Made by a program: the position numbers and the translations under genes
Shown: one piece after another, positions 1 through 8,736 of the stretch
Position numbering within the stretch: the first letter of the stretch is position 1
How the letters are laid out: every line of letters begins with the position of its first letter
Assembly (NCBI RefSeq): GCF_009649845.1
Contig: NZ_WJIE01000003.1
Coordinates: 682,001 to 746,000, forward strand
DNA length: 64,000 bases
Direction: 5' to 3'
Origin: Polyangium spumosum
GTDB taxonomy: Bacteria; Myxococcota_A; Polyangia; Polyangiales; Polyangiaceae
Notes under the pieces: generated by a model
What the model was told of the DNA's origin: nothing
Databases searched by the model: none
Seen by the model: the letters and a program-made list of their open reading frames with translations, nothing else

Positions 1-688
1 CCATCGCCGTGAGCCCCGGCGCGAACTTCGCCCAGAAGGCGGCGCCCTCGAGCTTCGAAGGTTGCGAGAGGATCGGGCCGAACCCCCCGGCGCGGACGTA
101 CGCCCAGCCGAGCAGGAGCAGGCCCAATCCAATGAGGAACGGCGCCGCCCACGTCTCCAGGAACTTGATCGACTCGGTCCCGCGCAGGATGAAGAAGAGG
201 TTGATGAGCCAGAAGACGACGAACCCGAGGAGCTCCCCCGGGTGCGCCGCGACAAACGAGGACTTCCACGCCGCCGAGCTCAGCATTTCGCCGACCGACG
301 GGGCCAGGATCGAGAGGAGCTGCCAGAGCGCGAGCCCGCCGAACCACGTCTGGATGCCGAACCACCCGCACGCGACGAGCGCGCGGAGCACGGCCGGCAC
401 ATTCGCGCCGAGCACGCCGAACGAGGCGCGCGCGAACACGGGGAACGGAATGCCGTACTTCGTGCCCGCGTGCGCGTTCAGCACCATCGGCACGAGGACG
501 ATCACGTTGCCGAGCGCGATGCAGCCGAGCGCCTCCGACCAGCTCATCCCCTGGTCGATGAGGCTCGACGCCATCTGGTACGTCGGAATGCAGACGGCCA
601 TCCCGACCCACAACGCCGCGAAATGCCAGAGACCCCAGGTGCGCTTGTCCGACGCCGTCGGCGCGAGGTCCTCGTTCGTGAGCGACAT
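1..688 (-). CDS. NCS1-family nucleobase/allantoin permease, partial (C-terminus off the left edge)
   Basis: About 229 N-terminal residues are visible, beginning MSLTNEDLAPTASDKRTWG, and the frame is open to the window edge. The pattern is that of nucleobase:cation symporter-1 proteins: an early WHFAALWVGM helix, a MSWSEALGCIALGN segment, then GTKYGIPFPVFARASFG and a GWFGIQTWFGG helix. These are inner-membrane importers of uracil, cytosine, allantoin or hydantoins. The ATG follows the preA stop directly (TGAATG), so it is the last visible gene of the pyrimidine operon and probably imports uracil or thymine. The specificity is inferred from context; allantoin is an alternative. Confidence 0.9.
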   Translation of the reverse strand, partial: MSLTNEDLAPTASDKRTWGLWHFAALWVGMAVCIPTYQMASSLIDQGMSWSEALGCIALGNVIVLVPMVLNAHAGTKYGIPFPVFARASFGVLGANVPAVLRALVACGWFGIQTWFGGLALWQLLSILAPSVGEMLSSAAWKSSFVAAHPGELLGFVVFWLINLFFILRGTESIKFLETWAAPFLIGLGLLLLGWAYVRAGGFGPILSQPSKLEGAAFWAKFAPGLTAM

Positions 689-2110
689 TCAGGTGCTCCG
701 CTTGGCTCGCTCCATCTCCGTGACGTGAAGCCCGCCCGGCACGTAATCGGCGCCGCGATTGACGCGATCGTTCCAGCTCTCGTGCGGTTTGCCCGAGGGC
801 ACTTCCTTCATCGTGATGCAGCCGGAGACGGGGCAAACGAGCTGACAGAGATTGCAGCCGATGCACTCCTCCTCGTCGACGAACGGCACGCGTGAGCCGG
901 GGGCGTGGGGGGCACCCCCACCGTGAACAGCCGCTCCGCCCTTCGCCACGACCGCGCGGTCGGGGATGAGCTTCGGGATGTGGGTGTGCCCCGCCTTGCG
1001 CGCCTCCTCCTCGGTGCGGCCGGGGAGGTGGATGCATTGATGCGCGCCGTCCATGCAGGCCGTGTAGCAGAGCTGGCAGCCGATACATTTATCGACCGAG
1101 ATGTCCGCCACGACGCGATACCCGAGGTCGAGCTCGCCCCAGTTCTTGTATTGCGGCGCCGCCCGGCCCCGGAGGTCGAGGATCGATTTCATCCCCTTCG
1201 AATCGAGGAAATCGTTCAGGCCCTCGATCATGTCCTCGACGATGCGGTAGCCGTAATGCATGACCGCCGTGCAGACCTGCACGCTCGTGCAGCCGAGCGC
1301 GATGAACTCGGCCGCGTCGCGCCAGTTCGAGATGCCGCCGATCCCCGAGATCGGGAGCTTCGCGATGGCCGGGTGCCGCGTCAACTCGCCGACCATGTGC
1401 AGCGCGACGGGCTTCACCGCCGGGCCGCAATACCCGCCGTTCGTCGAGGCGTCGCCGACGCGCGGCAAGGGCACCATCCGGTCGAGGTCGATGGCCATGA
1501 TCGACTTGATCGTGTTGATCAAGCTGATCCCGTGCGCGCCGCTCTCGAGCACCGCCTCGCCCGGCTCGACGATGTCCGTCACGTTCGGGCTGAGCTTCAC
1601 GATGACCGGCTTCGTCGCGAATTCGACGGCCCAGCGCGCGATCTCCCGCAGGACCTTCGGCTCCGAGCTCACGGCCGAGCCCATCCCGCGCTCGCACATG
1701 CCGTGCGGGCAGCCGAAATTGAGCTCGTGGCCGTCCGAGCCCGCCTCCTCGGCGCGCTGGATGATCTCCTTCCACTCCTCCTTCGTCTCGACCATGAGCG
1801 AGGTGATGACCGCGTGGTTCGGATACCGGCGCTTGACCTCGCGAATCTCGCGCAGGTTCACCTCGAGCGGGCGATCGGTGATGAGCTCGATGTTGTTGAG
1901 CCCCATCATCCGCGTGTTTCCGTAATCGATGCCGCCGAAGCGGCTCGATACGTTGACGATCGGATTGCCGAGCGTCTTCCACACCGCGCCGCCCCAGCCG
2001 GCGTCGAAGGCGCGCATGACCTGGTCGCCCGTGTTCGTGGGCGGCGCCGAGGCGAGCCAGAACGGGTTCGGGCTCTTGATACCCGCAAAATTGATGGATA
2101 GATCTGCCAT
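689..2110 (-). CDS. preA: NAD-dependent dihydropyrimidine dehydrogenase, catalytic subunit PreA
   Basis: 473 aa. It reduces uracil or thymine to the 5,6-dihydro form together with PreT. Residues 1 to about 320 form a dihydroorotate-dehydrogenase-like FMN barrel, with the GCPHGM loop and an ISGIGGI phosphate-binding turn. The C-terminal third carries two ferredoxin clusters, CIGCQLCYTAC and CIGCNLCQLVCP. Length and order match the bacterial family. It starts 3 nt after the preT stop, so the pair is co-translated and probably forms one complex. The permease follows immediately. Confidence 0.95.
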   Translation of the reverse strand: MADLSINFAGIKSPNPFWLASAPPTNTGDQVMRAFDAGWGGAVWKTLGNPIVNVSSRFGGIDYGNTRMMGLNNIELITDRPLEVNLREIREVKRRYPNHAVITSLMVETKEEWKEIIQRAEEAGSDGHELNFGCPHGMCERGMGSAVSSEPKVLREIARWAVEFATKPVIVKLSPNVTDIVEPGEAVLESGAHGISLINTIKSIMAIDLDRMVPLPRVGDASTNGGYCGPAVKPVALHMVGELTRHPAIAKLPISGIGGISNWRDAAEFIALGCTSVQVCTAVMHYGYRIVEDMIEGLNDFLDSKGMKSILDLRGRAAPQYKNWGELDLGYRVVADISVDKCIGCQLCYTACMDGAHQCIHLPGRTEEEARKAGHTHIPKLIPDRAVVAKGGAAVHGGGAPHAPGSRVPFVDEEECIGCNLCQLVCPVSGCITMKEVPSGKPHESWNDRVNRGADYVPGGLHVTEMERAKRST

Positions 2111-2113
2111 GTC

Positions 2114-3466
2114 TCAGGCTCCGCCCGTGAGGAACGCGTGCATGCTCGTGACCGCGATCTTCGCCTCGGCGACCGCGTTCACGACCTCCTTGCCGCCGTT
2201 GACGCAATCACCGGCGCTCCAGACCTTGGGGTTTCCGGTGCGACCCGTCTTCGGATCGACGATGACCCGGCCGCGCATGTCGAGCTCGACGCCCGGGAAC
2301 GAGCGCGCGACCTCGGTCATGCGGCTCTGCCCCACCGCGACGACCACCATGTCCGCCTTGAGATCCTCCTCGGCGCCAGGGACGGGCTTCTTGTCCTCGG
2401 TCCGGACCACCCGGACGCCGATGACCTTGCCGACATTGTCCCGTAAAACCGCGACCGGCTGGCGCTCGCAGAGGACCTTCATGCCGTCGACCTTGCCGCT
2501 CGCGAGCTCGTGCTCGTACGCAGACATCTCGTGGTCGCCGCCGCGATACACCATCGTCGTGTCGATGCCGAGCAGCGCGAGCTCGTGCGCGATGTCGACG
2601 GCGGTGTTGCCGCCGCCGACGACGACGACCCGATCGACGCCCTTGAAGCGGAGCGTCGGGTCGGCCTTGAGCCGCTCGATGAGGTGCGTCGCGCCAACCA
2701 CGCCGCCGCCGTCCTCGCCGGGGATCTTCAGCCGCGAATCCGGGCCGAGGCCGAGGCCGAGGAAGACCGCGTCGTACTGGTCGAGCAGCGCCGAGGCCGA
2801 GACCTCGTCGGGCGAGCCCGAGACGGCGACGATCTCCACGCCCTCGTAGAGCTCCACGTTGCCGAGCGAGAGCACCCAGGTGACCTCCTGGAGCGCCTCC
2901 TCGACCTTCATCTTGTAGGGCGCGATTCCCAGCGTATTGAGCCCGCCCGGCAGGAACTTCTTCTCGTAAATGGCCGCCGCGTGCCCCTCGAGCGCGAGCC
3001 AGCCGGCCGCCGCGATGCTCGCCGGGCCCGCGCCGACGAGCGCGATCCGCTTGCCCGTCGAGGGCTTCGGCGCAAAAAGCTGCGGATCCTCGGCGATCGC
3101 CTTCTCCACCGCGTACCGTTGCAGACGCCCGATCTTGATCGGATCACGACTCCAGTCGTTGTACACGCAGGCGCCTGCGCAGAGGACCTCCACCGGACAA
3201 ACCTGCCCGCAGGACTTGCCGAGCAGGTTCTGCGTGAGAATCGTGCGCGCCGCGCCCTTCACGTTCCCCGTGCCGATCTTGCGAATGAACGTGGGGATGT
3301 CGATCGCGGTCGGGCAAGCCTTGATGCACGGCGCGTCCACGCAATACAGGCAACGGTTCGCTTCGGCGATGGCCTCGGCGTCGTCGTAGGGCGGCTTCTT
3401 GTCCTCGTAGAGGACCTCGAGCCTATCCCCCTCGACGTCCGGGATGTGCGGCGAATTGTGTTTCAT
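2114..3466 (-). CDS. preT: NAD(P)-dependent dihydropyrimidine dehydrogenase subunit PreT
   Basis: 450 aa. It is the electron-input subunit that passes electrons from NAD(P)H through FAD and Fe-S clusters to PreA. The N-terminus has the paired cysteine motifs of GltB-small/PreT proteins (CLYCVDAPCIKACPTAIDIP and CGQVCPVEVLC). A GAGPASIAAAGWLA Rossmann motif for FAD and a second GGGNTAVDIAHELA motif for NAD(P) follow. Its ATG overlaps the hydA stop by 4 nt (ATGA), indicating translational coupling. It could be confused with the glutamate synthase small subunit, but the preA neighbour decides it. Confidence 0.93.
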   Translation of the reverse strand: MKHNSPHIPDVEGDRLEVLYEDKKPPYDDAEAIAEANRCLYCVDAPCIKACPTAIDIPTFIRKIGTGNVKGAARTILTQNLLGKSCGQVCPVEVLCAGACVYNDWSRDPIKIGRLQRYAVEKAIAEDPQLFAPKPSTGKRIALVGAGPASIAAAGWLALEGHAAAIYEKKFLPGGLNTLGIAPYKMKVEEALQEVTWVLSLGNVELYEGVEIVAVSGSPDEVSASALLDQYDAVFLGLGLGPDSRLKIPGEDGGGVVGATHLIERLKADPTLRFKGVDRVVVVGGGNTAVDIAHELALLGIDTTMVYRGGDHEMSAYEHELASGKVDGMKVLCERQPVAVLRDNVGKVIGVRVVRTEDKKPVPGAEEDLKADMVVVAVGQSRMTEVARSFPGVELDMRGRVIVDPKTGRTGNPKVWSAGDCVNGGKEVVNAVAEAKIAVTSMHAFLTGGA

Positions 3467-4872
3467 CGAGCCTCCCTCACGGGCACCGGGAACGATTCGA
3501 GCTTGCGCGGGAGATAACGGCCCGCCCCGCGGACGACGTCGAGCTTGCCGTCCTTGTACTGGACGCGGCCGTGGACGATGGTCTGCGTCACCTTGCCCTT
3601 GACCTCGAATCCCTCGAAGATGTTGCGATCACAACGGTGGTGGTGCGTCTTCGCCGAGATCACGCCGCTGCCCTTCGGATCGAAGATCACGAGGTCGGCG
3701 TCGGCGCCCGGCACGATGGTGCCCTTGCGCGGATAGAGGCCGAAGATCTTCGCCGGCTGCGTGGAGAAGAGATCGACGAACCGGTTCACGTCGATGCGGC
3801 CCGCCTCGACGCCGTAAGTCCAGAGCAGGCCGAGGCGGTTCTCGATGCCCGCGGCGCCGTTCGGGATCTTCGTGAAATTCTCCCGGCCCATGTCCTTCTG
3901 GCCGACCTGGTTGAACGGGCAATGGTCCGTCGCGACGACCTGGATGAGCCCCGAGCCAATGCCGGCCCAGAGCGCCTCCTGGTGCCCCTTCGGCCGGATC
4001 GGCGGGCTCATGACGTACGCCGCGCCCTCGAAATCGGGCTTGTCGTAGACCGAGTCGTCGAGGAGCAGGTATTGCGGGCAGGTCTCCGCCAGCACGACCT
4101 GGCCGCGCCTCCGCGCGTCCATGACGGCGTCGAGCGCCTCGCGGCACGTGAGGTGCACGATGTAGATCGGCTCGCCGATCAAACGGGCCATCATGATCGC
4201 GCGGTTCGTCGCCTCGCCCTCGACGGGCGCGGGGCGCGAGAGGGCATGGTATTTCGGATCGAGCTTGCCCTCGGCCACGAGCTTCTTCTGCAAAGCGACG
4301 ACGACGTCGCCGTGCTCGGCGTGCACCGTGACGAGCGCGCCGAGGTCCTTCGCCGTCTGCATGACCTGGATGAGCTCGACGTCGTCGACGCCGATCGCGC
4401 CGCGATAGGCCATGAACGTCTTGAAGGAGGGGATGCCCTCCTCGCGAACGCATTGCTCCATCTCGGATTTCGTGCGGTCGCCCCACCAGGTGACCGCCAT
4501 GTGGAAGGCGTAATCGGCGACGGACTTCTTCGCCTTCTCCTTCCACATGGCGAGACCGTCGAGCAGATGCTGGCCGCGCGCCGGGATGACGAAATCGATG
4601 ATCGACGTGGTGCCGCCGGCGACGCCCGCCGCCGTGCCCGTTTCGAAATCGTCGGAGCTCTCCGTGCCCATGAAGGGCAGCTCCATGTGCACGTGCGCGT
4701 CGATGCCGCCCGGGAAGACGAGCTGGCCCGAGGCGTCGATGACGACGTCGTCCGCGCCCTGCTTCACGAGCCCGGACCCGACCGCCACGATCTTGTCGCC
4801 ATCGCAGTATACGTCACCGACAAACTTATCGGACGCGGTGACGATCTCGCCGTTCTTGATCAGGATGCCCAT
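3463..4872 (-). CDS. hydA: Dihydropyrimidinase (D-hydantoinase)
   Basis: 469 aa, the usual length. It opens the dihydrouracil/dihydrothymine ring to N-carbamoyl-beta-amino acids. The amidohydrolase metal ligands are all visible: H60 and H62 in GGIDAHVHM, the probable carbamylated lysine K151 in SFKTFMAYRG, H184 in TVHAEHGD, H240 in IVHLTCREA and D316 in ATDHCPF. The start has a GGGAGG ribosome-binding site. It is the third gene of the operon and overlaps preT by 4 nt. Confidence 0.95.
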   Translation of the reverse strand: MGILIKNGEIVTASDKFVGDVYCDGDKIVAVGSGLVKQGADDVVIDASGQLVFPGGIDAHVHMELPFMGTESSDDFETGTAAGVAGGTTSIIDFVIPARGQHLLDGLAMWKEKAKKSVADYAFHMAVTWWGDRTKSEMEQCVREEGIPSFKTFMAYRGAIGVDDVELIQVMQTAKDLGALVTVHAEHGDVVVALQKKLVAEGKLDPKYHALSRPAPVEGEATNRAIMMARLIGEPIYIVHLTCREALDAVMDARRRGQVVLAETCPQYLLLDDSVYDKPDFEGAAYVMSPPIRPKGHQEALWAGIGSGLIQVVATDHCPFNQVGQKDMGRENFTKIPNGAAGIENRLGLLWTYGVEAGRIDVNRFVDLFSTQPAKIFGLYPRKGTIVPGADADLVIFDPKGSGVISAKTHHHRCDRNIFEGFEVKGKVTQTIVHGRVQYKDGKLDVVRGAGRYLPRKLESFPVPVREAR

Positions 4873-4896
4873 CTCGTCCTCCCGAACGCCCCTCGA

Positions 4897-5769
4897 TCAG
4901 GGCAAGAGCTTGACCATGTCCTCGTACGTCTCGGGCCTGCGGTCGCGGTAGAACTGCCAGGTGCGCCGCACCTCCTCGATGAGGTCGAGGTCCATCTCCG
5001 CGACGACGAGCTCGTCCTTGTCCTCGCTGCCGACGGCGAGCATGTTGCCCCGAGGATCGCAGAAATAACTCGTCCCGTAGAACTTGCCGATGTTCCACGG
5101 AGGCTCGGTGCCGACGCGGTTCGACGCCGCGATGTAATACCCGTTCGCCACGGCGTGCGCGGGCTGCTCGAGCTTCCAGAGGTACTGGGACAACCCCGCC
5201 ACGGTCGCCGAGGGGTTGAAGACGATCTCGGCCCCGTTCAGGCCGAGCAGGCGCGCGCCCTCGGGGAAATGGCGGTCGTAGCAGATGTAGACGCCGATCT
5301 TCGCGTACCGCGTCTGGAACGTCGGATACCCGAGGTTGCCCGGCTTGAAGAAATACTTCTCCCAGAAGCCGTTCGTCTGCGGGATGTGGTTCTTCCGGTA
5401 CTTGCCGAGGTACGTCCCGTCCGCGTCGACGACGGCGGCCGTGTTGTAATACACGCCGGCCTGCACGCGCTCGTAGACGGGGATGACCATCGCCATCTGG
5501 TACTTCTTCGCGTACTCGCTGAGCCGCGCGACCGTCGGGCCGGGGACCTCCTCGGCCGTGTCGCACCATTTCGCGTCCTGCGAGGGGCAGAAATACGGCG
5601 TGTTGAAGACCTCCTGCAAGCAGAGGATCTGCACGCCCTTCTTGCCAGCCTCCTCGATGAACGGCAGGTGCTTCTCGAACATCGCGTCGCGGATCTGGAG
5701 CACCGAGGCGCCCGGATCATTGAGCGCGTTACCGCACTGGATGAGCCCGCCGATGACTTTCCTGGCCAT
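4897..5769 (-). CDS. Beta-ureidopropionase (nitrilase superfamily)
   Basis: 290 aa from the ATG that overlaps the upstream stop (TAATG); a GTG three codons earlier is possible. It hydrolyses N-carbamoyl-beta-alanine to beta-alanine, CO2 and ammonia. The catalytic triad is visible, numbered from the ATG: E53 in CLQEVF, K126 in KYRKNHIP and C163 in YICYDRHFPEG. The YDRHFPE context is the one I associate with beta-ureidopropionase and N-carbamoyl-D-amino-acid hydrolase. Gene context selects the former. Confidence 0.92.
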   Translation of the reverse strand: MARKVIGGLIQCGNALNDPGASVLQIRDAMFEKHLPFIEEAGKKGVQILCLQEVFNTPYFCPSQDAKWCDTAEEVPGPTVARLSEYAKKYQMAMVIPVYERVQAGVYYNTAAVVDADGTYLGKYRKNHIPQTNGFWEKYFFKPGNLGYPTFQTRYAKIGVYICYDRHFPEGARLLGLNGAEIVFNPSATVAGLSQYLWKLEQPAHAVANGYYIAASNRVGTEPPWNIGKFYGTSYFCDPRGNMLAVGSEDKDELVVAEMDLDLIEEVRRTWQFYRDRRPETYEDMVKLLP

Positions 5770-7217
5770 TAGAACCACCTCTCGATGACGATCTTGCGCT
5801 CGGTGTAGAAATCGACGCCGGCGGCGCCGTGGGCCTTCGTGTCGCCGTAGAGGCTCGCCTTCTGGCCGCCGAACGGGAAGAAGGCCATGGGCGCCGCGAC
5901 GCCGATGTTCACGCCGACCATGCCCGCCTCGACGCGCGCGCCGAACTCACGCGCGGCCTTGCCATTCGTCGTGTAGATGCTCGACGCGTTGCCGTATTCG
6001 CTCGCATTCGCGAGCCGGATGGCCTCGTCGAGGTCCTTCGCCCGCATGAAGCAGGCGACCGGCCCGAAGATCTCCTCGCGCCCGATCACCATGTCGGGGC
6101 GCACGCCCTCGAAGATCGTCGGCCCGATCCAGTTGCCGTCCGGAAGGCCGTCGACCGTCGCGTTCCGGCCGTCGAGCACGAGCTTCGCGCCCTCTTGCAG
6201 GCCCTTCTCGATGTACGAGAGGACCTTGTCCTTGTGCGCCCGCGAGACCACGGGGCCGAGCGTGGTGCCCGGGTTCTTGCCGTCGCCGAGCACGATCTTC
6301 TTCGTGTACTCCACGAAGAGGTCGCGCACGCGCTCGTACGCGTCGCCGACGGGGACGATCACGCTGCCCGCGAGGCAACGCTGGCCCGCGCACCCGTAGC
6401 AGCTCTCGACCGCGTTCTGCACCGCGCGCTCCATGTCCGCGTCGGGCATGATCACGATGAAGTTCTTCGCGCCGCCGAGCGCCTGCACGCGCTTGCCGGT
6501 CTCGCCGCACTTCCGGTAGACGATCTTCGCGACGTTCGACGAGCCGACGAACGAGACGCCCTTCACGTCCGGGTGCTCGCAGATCGCCTCGACGACCTCA
6601 CGGCCGCCGTTCACCAGGTTCACGACGCCGTTCGGCAGGCCGACCTGTCCGATGAGCTCGAAGATGCGCTTCTGCGAGAGCGGCACCTGCTCGCTCGGCT
6701 TGAGCACGAAGGTGTTGCCCGCGGCGATCGCGTACGGCAGGAACCAGAGCGGCACCATCGGCGGGAAGTTGAAGGGCGTGATCGCCGCGAAGACGCCGAG
6801 CGGCTGGCGCAGGACCTTCGTGTCGATGCCCGTGGCGACGTTCTCGAGGTGGTCGCCCATGAGCAGCGCGGGGATGCCACACGCGTGCTCGACGTTCTCG
6901 ATGCCGCGGCCGAAATCGTTGAACGACTCGGAGAACGTCTTGCCATGCTCGCTCGTGCAGATGTTCGCGATCTCCTCGCGGTGCTGGTCGAAGAGGTTCT
7001 TCAGCTTGAAGAGGTAACGCGCGCGCTGCACCGGCGGGACGGCCCGCCACGCGGGGAACGCAGCCTTGGCCGCCTGCACCGCGGCGTCGACGTCCGCCGA
7101 GGTCGAGAGCGGGACCTTGGCGAGAAGCTCGCCGGTCGCGGGGTTCTTCACGTCGAGCAACGTGGTGCCCGCAGAAGCAACCCAGGCGCCGTTGATGAAG
7201 TTCTCGAGCACGCGCAT
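5769..7217 (-). CDS. mmsA: CoA-acylating (methyl)malonate-semialdehyde dehydrogenase
   Basis: 482 aa from the ATG at 7217, chosen because an AGGAGGAGG ribosome-binding site (7229-7237) precedes it; the open frame upstream lacks family similarity. It converts malonate semialdehyde (from beta-alanine) to acetyl-CoA, or methylmalonate semialdehyde (from thymine) to propionyl-CoA. Aldehyde dehydrogenase motifs: FTPFNFPPMVP-type cofactor segment (TPFNFPPMVPLWFLP), GVSFVGSS nucleotide-binding turn, and the catalytic cysteine C281 in YGCAGQRCLAG. It is the first gene of the catabolic operon, with the promoter presumably in 7218-7482. Confidence 0.93.
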   Translation of the reverse strand: MRVLENFINGAWVASAGTTLLDVKNPATGELLAKVPLSTSADVDAAVQAAKAAFPAWRAVPPVQRARYLFKLKNLFDQHREEIANICTSEHGKTFSESFNDFGRGIENVEHACGIPALLMGDHLENVATGIDTKVLRQPLGVFAAITPFNFPPMVPLWFLPYAIAAGNTFVLKPSEQVPLSQKRIFELIGQVGLPNGVVNLVNGGREVVEAICEHPDVKGVSFVGSSNVAKIVYRKCGETGKRVQALGGAKNFIVIMPDADMERAVQNAVESCYGCAGQRCLAGSVIVPVGDAYERVRDLFVEYTKKIVLGDGKNPGTTLGPVVSRAHKDKVLSYIEKGLQEGAKLVLDGRNATVDGLPDGNWIGPTIFEGVRPDMVIGREEIFGPVACFMRAKDLDEAIRLANASEYGNASSIYTTNGKAAREFGARVEAGMVGVNIGVAAPMAFFPFGGQKASLYGDTKAHGAAGVDFYTERKIVIERWF

Positions 7218-7482
7218 AAAACGACGATCCTCCTCCTGACGTGGGCCCTTCGCCCTTCCCCCCCGTACGCGGCCAGGTCCCGAGCCCCGACGGGGGCCCG
7301 CGCGCAAGGCACGCCGAGCACAATCAACCGTGATTTTCTCCCCGCGACAAGGCCCAAGGGCGAACCCCGGCGCCCGAGCCCCGATGCCGCCCCGCGTCGT
7401 TCGCGCGGGCACGGTTCGGGCGTCGCAGGCATGGCGCGGGCGCTTGCGAGCGCGCCCAGGATGCTCTTACGCTGTGCCGCAC

Positions 7483-8736
7483 ATGATGGGGGCCGAAGTT
7501 TCCGCGTTCCGACGAGCGATGATCGAGCGGCGCCCAGGGATCCTCGCGCGCCTCGAACGAACGAGCGCGGAGCCCGCGTCGACCGAAGCCGAGAAGGACG
7601 ACACGTCGTCCCTCCGCGAGGAGCTCGCCGCGAGCTTCGACGCGTGGATCGACGCGACCGAGAGCCTGGATCCAGGCGCGCTCGAGGCGTGGGTCGAGCA
7701 CATCGGCGAGGCGGCGGAGGCGCGCGGCGGCGACACGCGCGGGGTGCTGCGGCGACTCGAACGCGCGGGACAAGCGCTGCTCGACGCGGCGCTCGAGGCC
7801 CTGGAGCAGGGCGTGCCGGGCGCGGACACGGGGGCGCGGCGGCTCGTCGGCGCGATGAACACGGCCGCGGCCGCCTTCAATCGAGCGTTCCGCGCGGAGG
7901 CCGAGGAGGGCGCGCGGCGCGCGACGGTGCTGCGCGCGGTGACGGAGAACGCGCCCGACGGGATCGGGATCGCCAGGGCCGACGGGACGGTGGTGTACGC
8001 GAACCCGGCGTTCTGCGCGATGATGGGCTCGGAGGAGGCGTCACGCGGGCACTTCGCGGATTTCGTGCACCCGGACGAGCACACGAAGCTCGCGCAGATG
8101 GCGGAGATCGCCGAGCGCACCGGGAACTGGGAGGGCTGCCTGCGCTACCAGCGCGCGGACGGGACGTCGTTCAACGCGCAGCTCAAGGCGTTCCGGGTGA
8201 GGTCGGAGGCCGGCGAGACGATCGCGCGGTGCGTGCTCGTGCGCGACGCGACGGCGGAAGAGCGGGCCGCGGCGGAGCGGCGCGCGCTCGAAGAGGAGAT
8301 CCAGAAGGCGCAGGCCGCGGCGCTGCGAGAGCTCGCGGCGCCGCTCTTGCCGCTCGCCGAGGGGGTGCTCGCGATGCCGCTCGTCGGCTCGCTCGACGCG
8401 TCGCGGACGCCGCGGATCATCGAGCTGATGCTCGAGGGGATCACGCGGACGGGCGCGGGGCACGTGATCGTGGACATCACGGGCGTGCCCGTGGTGGACG
8501 CGGAGGTGGCCGAGTCGCTCGTGCGCGCGGCGAGGGCCGCCGAGCTCGTGGGCGCGGAGGTGGTGCTGACGGGCGTACGCGGCGCGGTGGCGAAGACGCT
8601 GGTCGACCTCGACGTGGACCTCGGCGGCATGGACACGTGGAGCACGCTGCGCGCGGGCGTGGCGCACGCGATCGGGCACGAGCGGCAGAAGCGGCAGATG
8701 CGACGGAAGGGCCGCGGAGCAGGGCCGAGCCGATGA
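7483..8736 (+). CDS. PAS-STAS signalling protein (RsbR-like), first of a pair
   Basis: 417 aa from the first of two adjacent ATGs; the frame upstream is low-complexity and probably untranslated. Order: an N-terminal helical region (1-145), a PAS domain (about 147-262, with ENAPDGIGIARADGTVVYANP), a short coiled linker, and an RsbR-type STAS domain (288-400, with HVIVDITGVPVVDA). Such proteins form stressosome scaffolds phosphorylated on STAS threonines. The position matching the first RsbR phosphothreonine is alanine here (A340), while the second is kept (T372). It overlaps the next gene by 4 nt (ATGA). Confidence 0.85.
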   Translation: MMGAEVSAFRRAMIERRPGILARLERTSAEPASTEAEKDDTSSLREELAASFDAWIDATESLDPGALEAWVEHIGEAAEARGGDTRGVLRRLERAGQALLDAALEALEQGVPGADTGARRLVGAMNTAAAAFNRAFRAEAEEGARRATVLRAVTENAPDGIGIARADGTVVYANPAFCAMMGSEEASRGHFADFVHPDEHTKLAQMAEIAERTGNWEGCLRYQRADGTSFNAQLKAFRVRSEAGETIARCVLVRDATAEERAAAERRALEEEIQKAQAAALRELAAPLLPLAEGVLAMPLVGSLDASRTPRIIELMLEGITRTGAGHVIVDITGVPVVDAEVAESLVRAARAAELVGAEVVLTGVRGAVAKTLVDLDVDLGGMDTWSTLRAGVAHAIGHERQKRQMRRKGRGAGPSR

